Source of the DNA: DASXYG01 sp036502625
GTDB taxonomy: Bacteria > Actinomycetota > Actinomycetes > Streptosporangiales > Streptosporangiaceae
Assembly: GCA_036502625.1 (NCBI GenBank)
Contig: DASXYG010000033.1
Location: 1-13,524, forward strand
DNA: 13,524 nt
Direction of reading: 5' to 3'
This document shows positions 1 to 7,875 of the stretch, one piece after another. A program made the translations under genes and the position numbers. Position 1 is the first letter of the stretch, and the number at the start of each line of letters is the position of its first letter. A model generated the notes under the pieces. That model was not told the origin of the DNA and did no database searches. It saw only the letters and a list, made by a program, of their open reading frames with translations.

Positions 1-322
1 AAAGAAACCCACACCCCGCAGAAAACGAGGTGACGGGAACCAGAAAATCAAACCAACCACCCAGCTCCGAAAAGCCAGGCAGCCAGCCCAACACTGACAA
101 ACAAACACGCTGTTGAGTTCTCAAAAAACACACGCACACGAGTCAACCGTTTAGAGTTTTCTCGGGCTGATGTTCCACAAGGCTACATCCCTCGGATGAC
201 TCCTCGGGACGCTTCCTTGACGAATGTTCGCCGTCGACGATGCCTTGAGGCTTCCGGTTCGCGCTACCTCGACCAGCAGACCGCTGTTCGGTTCGGTGCG
301 CGCCCCGCTCGTCGCGGCGACA
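1..322 (-). other. Leader region of an rRNA operon (16S gene lies beyond base 1)
   Basis: This stretch has no convincing coding sequence. Read on the minus strand it runs from just downstream of a strong promoter (329-357) into a T-rich and GT-rich sequence containing TTTTTTGAGAACTCAACAG, which resembles the conserved leader element upstream of 16S rRNA in actinomycetes. The first 130 bases are clearly less GC-rich than the flanking coding DNA, as expected for a pre-16S leader. The mature 16S start (a sequence like GAGTTTGATCCTGG) is not inside the window, so the rRNA gene is inferred, not seen. Location after tyrS matches the known tyrS-rrnB arrangement of fast-growing mycobacteria. The transcription start near base 322 is estimated from the promoter position. 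Confidence 0.8.
106..130 (-). promoter_or_regulatory. boxA-like antitermination/processing element of the rRNA leader
   Basis: On the minus strand the segment reads TGTTTTTTGAGAAC followed directly by TCAACAGCGTG. This is very close to the block found in pre-16S leaders of Streptomyces and mycobacteria, where its first part corresponds to boxA, the binding site of the Nus antitermination complex. The core similarity is visible in the sequence; function is inferred from family knowledge. An equivalent boxB hairpin was not identified. Confidence 0.7.
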
Positions 323-328
323 GGGAAG

Positions 329-357
329 ACTTTACGCGACGCCCGCAGGGGCGTCAA
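329..357 (-). promoter_or_regulatory. Predicted rRNA operon promoter (housekeeping sigma type)
   Basis: On the minus strand TTGACG (357-352) and TAAAGT (334-329) are separated by exactly 17 bases. This is a near-consensus promoter for the principal sigma factor and is typical of actinomycete rrn promoters. It lies about 190-220 bases upstream of the boxA-like element and about 190 bases after the tyrS terminator, so it most likely drives the rRNA operon. The spacer contains a perfect dyad, GACGCCC-ctgc-GGGCGTC (338-355), described as a separate finding. Actinomycete rrn operons often have several promoters, but I did not find a second one of comparable quality in this gap. Confidence 0.75.
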
Positions 358-544
358 ACCAAACGTGACGGGAACTCGAACCGGCAGGTCACCCGCCGGC
401 CCTAGGGGCGTTGCACCCGCAGCCTCACCAGGACCATCGGTGTACCGCGGGTTGTTGTCCGCCCGGCGTACGGCCGGGCCACGCGCCTCCGCAGAGTTCG
501 TCTTGTCGTGCGCGTCCAACGATGCCTCATGATCACGAAATAGT
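358..544. other. Non-coding spacer between tyrS terminator and rRNA promoter, with two GC-rich dyads
   Basis: No gene is recognised here on either strand. It contains a perfect 7-bp inverted repeat with a 5-base loop at 461-479 (GCCCGGC-gtacg-GCCGGGC) and a slightly imperfect dyad at 381-399 (CCGGC...GCCGG with inner GGT/ACC and one mismatch). Both lie upstream of the rRNA promoter -35 box, where upstream activating sites of rrn operons commonly occur. No A/T-rich UP element is obvious. Any regulatory role is inferred only from position. Confidence 0.45.
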
Positions 545-579
545 GAAGCCCCCACGCGAAGGTGTCGCGTGAGGGCTTC
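545..579 (-). terminator. Hairpin terminator after tyrS
   Basis: A 15-bp inverted repeat (545-559 and 565-579) encloses a 5-base loop. The single non-Watson-Crick position becomes a G-U pair in minus-strand RNA but a C-A mismatch in plus-strand RNA, which points to minus-strand use. The hairpin begins 21 bases after the tyrS stop codon. The sequence after it (ACTATTTCG) is only weakly U-rich. It separates the arg-mpg-tyrS transcript from the rRNA promoter. Confidence 0.8.
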
Positions 580-600
580 GCCGCAGGTCAGTCGGGGCCG

Positions 601-1875
601 CTACTCGGCGCCCACGATGACGCCGGCCACGCTGCGGCGGCCCCGGCGCAGGACCAGGTAACGATCGTGCAGCAGGTCGGCGGGGGTGACGGTGGCGTCC
701 TCGCTGTCGACCTTGGTGTTGTTGACGTACGCGCCGCCCTCCTTGATGGTGCGGCGGGCCGCCGACTTGCTGGGGGCCAGGCCCGTCTCGGCGAGGAGGT
801 CGATGACCGGCGGGAGGCCGGCCGCGCTCGGGACCTCGGTGTGCGGCACCTCGGCGAGGGCGGCGCCGAGGGTCCGGGCGTCGAGGTCCTCCAAGGCGCC
901 CTGGCCGAACAGGGCGCGGCTCGCGGCGACGGCCTTCGCGCACTCCTCCGCGCCGTGCACCTTCGTGGTGAGCTCCTCGGCGAGGGCGCGCTGGGCGGCG
1001 CGGGCCGCGGGGCGCTCGACCGTGGCGCGTTCGAGCTCCTCGATCTCGTCGTGGGACAGGAAGCTGAACGCGCGGAGGTAGCGGCCGATGTCGCGGTCGT
1101 CGGCGTTGAACCAGAACTGGTAGAAGGCGTACGGGCTGGTCATCTCCGGGTCGAGCCAGATCGCGCCGGACTCGGTCTTCCCGAACTTCGTGCCGTCGGC
1201 CTTGGTCATCAGCACGGTGGCCAGGGCGTGGGCCGAGGCGCCCTCGACGCGGCGGATGAGGTCGACGCCGCCGGTCAGGTTGCCCCATTGGTCGCTGCCG
1301 CCGATCTGCATCGTGCAGCCGAGGCGGCGGTACAGCTCCAGGAAGTCCATGCCCTGGAGGATCTGGTAGCTGAACTCGGTGAAGCTGATGCCAGCCTCGG
1401 AGTTGAGGCGGGCGCTGACGGCGTCCTTGGCGAGCATGCGGCCGACGCGGAAGTGCTTGCCGATGTCGCGCAGGAAGTCGATGGCCGACAGCGGGGCCGT
1501 CCAGTCGAGGTTGTTGGCCATGGTCGCGGCGTTGGGGCCGTCGAACTCGAGGAGCGGCTCGATCTGCGCGCGGATGCGGTCGACCCAGCCGGCGACCACG
1601 TCGCGCTCGTTCAGGGTGCGCTCGGCGGTGGGCTTGGGGTCGCCGATGAGGCCGGTGGCGCCGCCGACGAGGCCGATGGGGCGGTGGCCGGTCTGCTGGA
1701 GGCGGCGCAGCGTGAGGATCTGCACGAGGTGGCCCATGTGCAGGCTCGGCGCGGTGGGGTCGAAGCCGCAATAGACGGTGACCGGACCATCGGCAAGTGC
1801 CTTGCGCAGGTCGTCCAAGTCCGTGGACTCGGCGATCAGGCCGCGCCATTCGAGGTCGTCGATGATGTCGGTCAC
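601..1875 (-). CDS. tyrS: Tyrosyl-tRNA synthetase
   Basis: This cytoplasmic class I aminoacyl-tRNA synthetase charges tRNA-Tyr with tyrosine using ATP. The protein has 424 residues, the normal length of the bacterial TyrS form with a C-terminal S4 RNA-binding domain. Visible signatures are the HIGH motif as HMGH (residues 46-49), the tyrosine-site segment GGSDQWGN (192-199), and a KMSKS-equivalent loop KFGKT (230-234), the form common in bacterial TyrS. The S4-like domain covers roughly residues 355-420 (APSKSAARRTIKEGGAYVNN region). The start is GTG at 1875, with a GGAAG Shine-Dalgarno-like stretch just upstream. It follows mpg after a 54-bp gap that shows no T-box or terminator, so co-transcription from argH/mpg is plausible. 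A hairpin terminator follows and then the rRNA promoter. Identification is secure. Confidence 0.98.
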   Translation of the reverse strand: MTDIIDDLEWRGLIAESTDLDDLRKALADGPVTVYCGFDPTAPSLHMGHLVQILTLRRLQQTGHRPIGLVGGATGLIGDPKPTAERTLNERDVVAGWVDRIRAQIEPLLEFDGPNAATMANNLDWTAPLSAIDFLRDIGKHFRVGRMLAKDAVSARLNSEAGISFTEFSYQILQGMDFLELYRRLGCTMQIGGSDQWGNLTGGVDLIRRVEGASAHALATVLMTKADGTKFGKTESGAIWLDPEMTSPYAFYQFWFNADDRDIGRYLRAFSFLSHDEIEELERATVERPAARAAQRALAEELTTKVHGAEECAKAVAASRALFGQGALEDLDARTLGAALAEVPHTEVPSAAGLPPVIDLLAETGLAPSKSAARRTIKEGGAYVNNTKVDSEDATVTPADLLHDRYLVLRRGRRSVAGVIVGAE

Positions 1876-1929
1876 TGGTGGCTTCCGTTTCGGTGTCGTA
1901 CGGGATCTGACGCGGCCAACGCTAGCGGG

Positions 1930-2537
1930 TCAGCGTCGTACGCGTGCCTGGTGAGCACGGTACGGCGAGACCGTGGGCTCCGCATCCAGATAAAAGCGCC
2001 ACGGGATGTCCGTGGCGGTGGAGACGCCGGTGCGCGGGCCCGTGCGGATGCGGGACGCGTCGGCGGGCTCGCCCACCAGGATGCGCAGCGGGCCGGACGG
2101 GGAGCAGACGTCCGTGCCGTCGTCGTCGCGGGTGAGGCCGAGGGCCCGGGTGAGGCGCGCGGGGCCGCGGGCCAGGTCGCGTACGGGGGCGCCGGGGCGG
2201 GCGCGCACGCGGGCGAGGTCCGTGCCCTCGACCACCTCGCCGGCGCGCAGGAGCACGGCGGAGGCGGTCCCCTCCCCCAGGCAGACGAGGTTCACGCAGT
2301 AGTGCATGCCGTACGTGAAGTAGACGTACGCGTGGCCGGGCGGGCCGTACATGACGGTGTTGCGGGGGGTCTGGCCGCGGTAGGCGTGGGAGGCGGGGTC
2401 GGACTCGCCCTCGTAGGCCTCGACCTCGGTGAGGCGGAGGGCGACGGTGCCGTGCGGGGTGTCGTGGATCAGCGTGCGGCCGAGGAGGTCGGGGGCGACC
2501 TCCTCGGCGTGGCGGTCGAAGAACGCGCGCGGGAGGG

Positions 2538-2541
<4 letters not shown>
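1930..2541 (-). CDS. mpg: DNA-3-methyladenine glycosylase (AAG/MPG family)
   Basis: This base-excision repair enzyme removes alkylated purines such as 3-methyladenine and hypoxanthine from DNA. The 203-residue protein matches the AAG/MPG family, unrelated to the helix-hairpin-helix AlkA/Tag enzymes. The segment TEVEAYEGESDPASHAYRG (38-56) aligns with the human AAG active site: Glu41 corresponds to the catalytic Glu125, Tyr43 to the base-stacking Tyr127, and His52 to His136. QTPRNTVMYGPPGHAYVY (57-74) and YGMHYCVNLV (77-86) follow, with Asn84 equivalent to Asn169. The start is GTG at 2541 and overlaps the argH stop in a GTGA, so translation is probably coupled to argH; the Shine-Dalgarno is weak. 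An open frame continues upstream of this GTG but that part is antisense-frame shadow of argH and shows no family similarity. The mpg-tyrS adjacency also occurs in Mycobacterium tuberculosis. Confidence 0.96.
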
Positions 2542-3971
<1,430 letters not shown>

Positions 3972-4044
3972 GGACCTTCCGTTCGTACGTCGCTGTCGGG
4001 TCAATTATGGCGGGCGCCGGAGGGCATCGAGCGGTTCCGGGGCC
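3972..4044 (-). other. argR-argH spacer, possible weak internal promoter
   Basis: This 73-bp gap is the only break in the arg cluster. It contains GGAAGG (3980-3975), the likely ribosome binding site for argH, and an isolated -10-like CATAAT (4009-4004) for which I see no matching -35 box at 16-19 bases. There is no convincing terminator hairpin and no clear ArgR-type dyad. argH may therefore be read through from the argC promoter, with or without a weak local promoter. Confidence 0.35.
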
Positions 4045-4569
4045 CTAGGATCGTCGGCTCGCCAGCTTCAGGAACGCGGCGGCGAGGTCGGCGCCGCCGT
4101 CGGGGTCGCGGGCGATCACCAGGATCGTGTCGTCGCCGGCGACGGTGCCGAGGATGGTGTCCCAGTCGGCGTGGTCGATGGCGGAGGCGAGGAACTGGGC
4201 CGCACCCGGCGGGGTGCGGAGGATGACCAGGTTGGCGGAGTGGTCCGCGGAGACCAGGAGGTCCTCGGCGAAGCGGGTGAGCCGCCCGCCGAAGACCTCG
4301 GCGGCGTTGGGGATGACGGGGCGGGCGACGCCGATGCGCTCGCCGCCCTCCCCCGGCACCGCGTAGATCAGCGAGCCGTCGGCGGCGCGCAGCTTCACGG
4401 CGCCGATGTCGTCCAGGTCGCGTGACAGGGTCGCCTGCGTGACCTGCACGCCGTCGTCGGCGAGGAGCCGGGCGAGCTCGCCCTGGGACCGCACGACGTT
4501 GCGCGTGAGGAGGTCGGTGATGCGGGCGTGGCGCGCGGCCTTGGTCGCCGGGCTGGTCGGATCGGTCAT
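4045..4569 (-). CDS. argR: Arginine repressor ArgR
   Basis: This hexameric, arginine-dependent DNA-binding repressor controls arginine biosynthesis genes. The 174-residue protein has the expected two domains. An N-terminal winged helix-turn-helix (about 12-75) includes the recognition segment QVTQATLSRDLDDIGAVKLR (42-61), with the Ser-Arg pair at 49-50 typical of ArgR. A C-terminal oligomerisation and arginine-binding domain (about 95-170) includes NLVILRTPPGAAQFLASAID and the signature GTVAGDDTILVIARD (141-155), whose Asp-Asp pair binds arginine in characterised homologues. ATG at 4569 overlaps the argD stop (ATGA); an AGGGA lies about 6 bases upstream. Being the last gene of the argCJBDR operon, it is presumably under its own control through the operator at the argC promoter. 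A 10-residue flexible N-terminus precedes the HTH domain. Confidence 0.97.
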   Translation of the reverse strand: MTDPTSPATKAARHARITDLLTRNVVRSQGELARLLADDGVQVTQATLSRDLDDIGAVKLRAADGSLIYAVPGEGGERIGVARPVIPNAAEVFGGRLTRFAEDLLVSADHSANLVILRTPPGAAQFLASAIDHADWDTILGTVAGDDTILVIARDPDGGADLAAAFLKLASRRS

Positions 4570-5780
4570 GTCGTCCCTGTGGCGTCGTCGAGTATGGACG
4601 GCAGGTCGGCGGTGAAGGCCAGCGCCTCGGCCTCGGTGAGGACCAGCGGCGGCGCGATGCGGATGGTGTCCGGCTTCACGGCGTTGACCAGGTAGCCCCG
4701 TGCGCGGGCGGCGGCCTCGACGGCGGGGGCGACCGGTTCGGCGAGGGCGAGCGCGAGCCACAGGCCGCGGCCGCGGATGCCGGCCAGCAGCGGATGGCTG
4801 ATCGCGGTCAGCGCGCCGGTGAACACGGTCCCAAGCGTACGCACGTGGGCGAGCAGGTCGTCGCGTTCGATGGTGTCCAGTACGGCGAGGGCCGCGGCGC
4901 AGGACACCGGGTTGCCGCCGAACGTGGAGCCGTGGTCGCCCTTGCCGAGGGTGGTGGCGTACGGGCCGAAGCCGACGCATGCGCCGATGGGGAGGCCGCC
5001 GCCGAGGCCCTTGGCGAGCGTGAGGACGTCGGGGCGCACGCCGGCGCCGATCTCGTCGTGCTGGTGGGCGAACCAGGCGCCCGTACGGCCGATGCCGGAC
5101 TGGATCTCGTCGAGCACGAAGATCGCGCCGGTGGCGTCGCAGATCTTGCGGACGGCGGCGAGGTAGCCGTCCGGCGGCGGGACGATGCCGCCTTCGCCGA
5201 GGGTCGGTTCGAGGAAGACGCCGCCGCAGCCGGGGCCGACGGCGTCGGCGAGCGCGTCGGCGTCGCCGTACGGGACGAACCGGACATCGGCGCCGTGCGG
5301 GCCGAACGGGTCGCGGATGGCGGCCTTGCCGGTCAGCGCGAGCGCGCCCATCGAGCGGCCGTGGAAGCCGTTCTCGGCCGCGACGACGTACGCGTCGGGG
5401 CCGGCGTGGCGGCGTACCAGCTTGTACGCGGCCTCGTTGGCCTCGGTGCCGCTGTTGGTGAAGAAGACCCGGGCGTCGGCGGTGCCGAGGAGGGCGAGCA
5501 GGCGCTCGGCGAGCGCCACTTCGGGCTCGTGCAGGAACAGGTTGCTGGTGTGCGCGACGGCGGAGACCTGGCTGGTCACGGCGTCGACCAGCGCCGGGTG
5601 GGCGTGGCCGAGTGAGGACACGGCGATGCCGGCGATGAGGTCGAGGTACGGGTTGCCGTCCACGTCCCAGACGCGGCTGCCCTCGCCGCGGGCGATCGCG
5701 ACGGGCGGCGTGCCGTAGTTGGGCATCAGGGCGGCGTCGAACCGGGCGCGCAGCTCGTCATTTGCGCTCAGCGGGCTCAT
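4566..5780 (-). CDS. argD: Acetylornithine aminotransferase
   Basis: This PLP-dependent class III aminotransferase converts N-acetylglutamate semialdehyde plus glutamate to N2-acetylornithine; in some bacteria it also serves lysine synthesis. The 404-residue length is normal. Visible features are NSGTEANEAA (109-118), the phosphate and cofactor region GFHGRSMGAL (138-147), Asp224 in FVLDEIQSGIGRTG which contacts the PLP ring nitrogen, the Schiff-base Lys257 in TLAKGLGGGLPIGA, and STFGGNPVSCAA (285-296). The segment EPTLGEGG (191-198) replaces the Gln of the widespread EP-x-QGE pattern by Leu; mycobacterial ArgD also vary here. ATG at 5780 overlaps the argB stop by 4 bp, and GAGGAGG lies about 10 bases upstream, inside argB. 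The stop overlaps argR. Related ornithine or 4-aminobutyrate aminotransferases share the fold, but the operon fixes the assignment. Confidence 0.97.
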   Translation of the reverse strand: MSPLSANDELRARFDAALMPNYGTPPVAIARGEGSRVWDVDGNPYLDLIAGIAVSSLGHAHPALVDAVTSQVSAVAHTSNLFLHEPEVALAERLLALLGTADARVFFTNSGTEANEAAYKLVRRHAGPDAYVVAAENGFHGRSMGALALTGKAAIRDPFGPHGADVRFVPYGDADALADAVGPGCGGVFLEPTLGEGGIVPPPDGYLAAVRKICDATGAIFVLDEIQSGIGRTGAWFAHQHDEIGAGVRPDVLTLAKGLGGGLPIGACVGFGPYATTLGKGDHGSTFGGNPVSCAAALAVLDTIERDDLLAHVRTLGTVFTGALTAISHPLLAGIRGRGLWLALALAEPVAPAVEAAARARGYLVNAVKPDTIRIAPPLVLTEAEALAFTADLPSILDDATGTT

Positions 5781-6727
5781 ATCGCGGCGGCCTCCTCGGC
5801 ATCGGGGGTGTCTTCGGGCAGCACCATCGTGCCGATCCCGTGGTCGGTGAAGATCTCCAGCAGGACGGCGTGGGGCACGCGGCCGTCGAGGACGTGGGCG
5901 CGCGGCACGCCGCCGCGCACGGCGCGCAGGCACGCCTCCATCTTGGGGACCATGCCGGAGGACAGGCCGGGCAGCAGGCCGGCGAGCTCGTCGGCGGTCA
6001 GCCGGTCGATGACGGCGTCGCTGTTCGGCCAGTCCTCGTACAGGCCCTCGACGTCGGTGAGCACGACCAGCTTGGCGGCGTCGAGGGCGACGGCGAGCGC
6101 GGACGCCGCGGTGTCGGCGTTGACGTTGTAGATCACGCCGTCGGTGCCGCGCGCGATGCTCGACACGACGGGGATGCGGCCGCCGTCGATGAGGTGGCCG
6201 ATGTTGGCGACGTCGACGTCGACGATCTCGCCGACCTGGCCGATGTCCACGGGCACGCCGTCGACCATGGCGGGCTTGCGCTCGGCGGTGAACAGGTTGG
6301 CGTCCTCGCCGGACATGCCGACCGCGAACGGGCCGTGCGCGTTGACGGCGCCGACGACCTCGCGGTTGACCTGGCCGACGAGGACCATGCGGACGATGTC
6401 CATGGTCTCGGGGGTGGTGACGCGCAGGCCGGCGGTGAACGTGGACTCCACGCCGGCGCGGTCGAGCGCGGCGTTGATCTGGGGGCCGCCGCCGTGGACG
6501 ATCACCGGGCGGATGCCGGCGTAGCGGAGGAACACGAGGTCCTTGGCGAACGCGCGGCTCAGGGACGGGTCGGTCATGGCGTGGCCGCCGTACTTGATCA
6601 CGACGGTGCGGCCGTGGAACCGGCCGAGCCACGGCAGCGCCTCGATGAGGGTGCCGGCCTTGGCCATGGCGGTCGCGGTGTCGCGTCCCGTACGGGGTGC
6701 GGCGCCGGGGCCGCTGGTCGTGGTCAT
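5777..6727 (-). CDS. argB: Acetylglutamate kinase
   Basis: This amino acid kinase family enzyme phosphorylates N-acetylglutamate with ATP, the second step of arginine synthesis. The 316-residue protein has the glycine-rich ATP/substrate loops KYGGHAM (45-51) and HGGGPQI (78-84), the substrate region YNVNADTAASA (200-210), LTDVEGLY (223-230), and SGMVPKMEA (257-265) with the nucleotide-site Lys262. The N-terminal extension before KYGG, AGTLIEALPWLGRFHGRTVV (24-43), corresponds to the mobile N-helix of hexameric arginine-inhibited kinases, whereas the short dimeric E. coli enzyme lacks it. Allosteric feedback by arginine is therefore inferred. ATG at 6727 overlaps the argJ stop (ATGA); no strong Shine-Dalgarno is seen, which suggests translational coupling. 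The C-terminus ends in an acidic tail (EDTPDAEEAAA). Confidence 0.97.
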   Translation of the reverse strand: MTTTSGPGAAPRTGRDTATAMAKAGTLIEALPWLGRFHGRTVVIKYGGHAMTDPSLSRAFAKDLVFLRYAGIRPVIVHGGGPQINAALDRAGVESTFTAGLRVTTPETMDIVRMVLVGQVNREVVGAVNAHGPFAVGMSGEDANLFTAERKPAMVDGVPVDIGQVGEIVDVDVANIGHLIDGGRIPVVSSIARGTDGVIYNVNADTAASALAVALDAAKLVVLTDVEGLYEDWPNSDAVIDRLTADELAGLLPGLSSGMVPKMEACLRAVRGGVPRAHVLDGRVPHAVLLEIFTDHGIGTMVLPEDTPDAEEAAAI

Positions 6728-7875
6728 GAGCTGTAGGCGCTGTTCTCGTGGACGTAGTCGACGGTGAGGTCGGTGGTGGTGATCGTGGCCTGGTGGCGGC
6801 CGGCGGCGAGGTCGACGGTGATGGTGACGTCGCGGGGGCGGAGGTCGACGTTGGCGCGGTCGTCGGCGGCGTATCCGTCGCGGCAGACCCACACGTTGTT
6901 GATCGCGACGGCGAGCTTGGCGGGGTCGAAGACGGCGTCGGTGGTGCCGACGGCGGCGAGGACGCGGCCCCAGTTGGGGTCCTCGCCGTAGATGGCGCAC
7001 TTCAGGAGGTTGTTGCGGGCGACCGTACGGCCGACCGTCACGGCGTCCTCCTCGCTGGCCGCGCCGACCACGTCGATCGCGATGGTCTTCGAGGCGCCCT
7101 CGGCGTCGACGGCGAGCTGGCGCGCGAGGTCGGCGCAGACCTCGGTGACGAGCGCGGCGAACGCGGCCTCGTCGGGCGTGGCGCCGGTCGCGCCGCTGGC
7201 CAGGAGCAGGACACAGTCGTTGGTGGACATGCAGCCGTCGGCGTCGAGCCGGTCGAACGTCACGGAGACGGCCTTGCGCAGGACGCGGTCCAGGGTCTCC
7301 GCCGGGAGGTCCGCGTCGGTGGTGATCACGCAGAGCATCGTGGCCATCGCGGGGGCGAGCATGCCGGCGCCCTTGGCCATCGCGCCCACCATGTAGCCGT
7401 CGCCGCGGCGGAAGGAGATCTTCGCGACGGTGTCGGTCGTACGGATGGCGTCGGCGGCGGCCAGGCCGCCGTCGCGTGACAGCGCGGCGGCCGCGGTGTC
7501 GACGCCCGTGAGCAGGGCGTCCATCGGGAGCCGCTCGCCGATGAGGCCGGTGGAGCAGACGATCACCTCGCCGGGCGAGTCGTCGACGGCGGCGCCCACG
7601 CGCTCGGCGGTCGTGTGGGTGTCGCCGAAGCCGTCCGGGCCGGTGCAGGCGTTCGCGCCGCCGGAGTTCAGGACGACGGCCTTGACCCGGCCGCCGGTCA
7701 TGACCTGCTCGGACCACTGCACGGGCGCGGCCTTGACGCGGTTGCGGGTGAACACGCCGGCCGCCGCGCGCGACGGCCCGTCGTTGACGACCAGGGCGAC
7801 GTCACGGGCGTCGCCGGCCTTCAGTCCGGCGGACACACCCGCTGCGCGGAAACCCAATGGCGCGGTGACGCTCAC
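6724..7875 (-). CDS. argJ: Glutamate N-acetyltransferase / ornithine acetyltransferase
   Basis: ArgJ transfers the acetyl group from N-acetylornithine to glutamate, recycling acetyl in the cyclic arginine pathway; some members also use acetyl-CoA, which cannot be decided here. It is made as a precursor that cleaves itself. The 383-residue protein shows the self-cleavage region KGAGMLAPAMATML (168-181): the expected cut is between Ala178 and Thr179, leaving Thr179 as the nucleophile of the beta chain. Other family features are NSGGANACTG (70-79), the oxyanion-hole segment STGLIGE (108-114), EDPNWGR (298-304) and the C-terminal YVHENSAYSS. GTG at 7875 overlaps the argC stop in a GTGA, with AAGGAG about 9 bases upstream. 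The frame stays open upstream of the GTG but that part is a shadow of argC. Assignment is secure. Confidence 0.97.
   Translation of the reverse strand: MSVTAPLGFRAAGVSAGLKAGDARDVALVVNDGPSRAAAGVFTRNRVKAAPVQWSEQVMTGGRVKAVVLNSGGANACTGPDGFGDTHTTAERVGAAVDDSPGEVIVCSTGLIGERLPMDALLTGVDTAAAALSRDGGLAAADAIRTTDTVAKISFRRGDGYMVGAMAKGAGMLAPAMATMLCVITTDADLPAETLDRVLRKAVSVTFDRLDADGCMSTNDCVLLLASGATGATPDEAAFAALVTEVCADLARQLAVDAEGASKTIAIDVVGAASEEDAVTVGRTVARNNLLKCAIYGEDPNWGRVLAAVGTTDAVFDPAKLAVAINNVWVCRDGYAADDRANVDLRPRDVTITVDLAAGRHQATITTTDLTVDYVHENSAYSS

Noticed and set aside
121..152. Second rRNA promoter starting with TTGACT on the minus strand near 148-143
   Set aside because: A good -35-like hexamer is present, but at 16-18 bases downstream the sequence is the boxA-like element and offers no -10 match.
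151..555. Minus-strand open frame of 134 codons between tyrS and the rRNA leader
   Set aside because: It runs through the tyrS terminator, the rRNA promoter and part of the leader, and has no recognisable motif. Regulatory signals explain the region better.
1876..1929. Tyrosine T-box or independent promoter for tyrS
   Set aside because: The gap is only 54 bp, too short for a T-box leader, and contains no convincing promoter pair.
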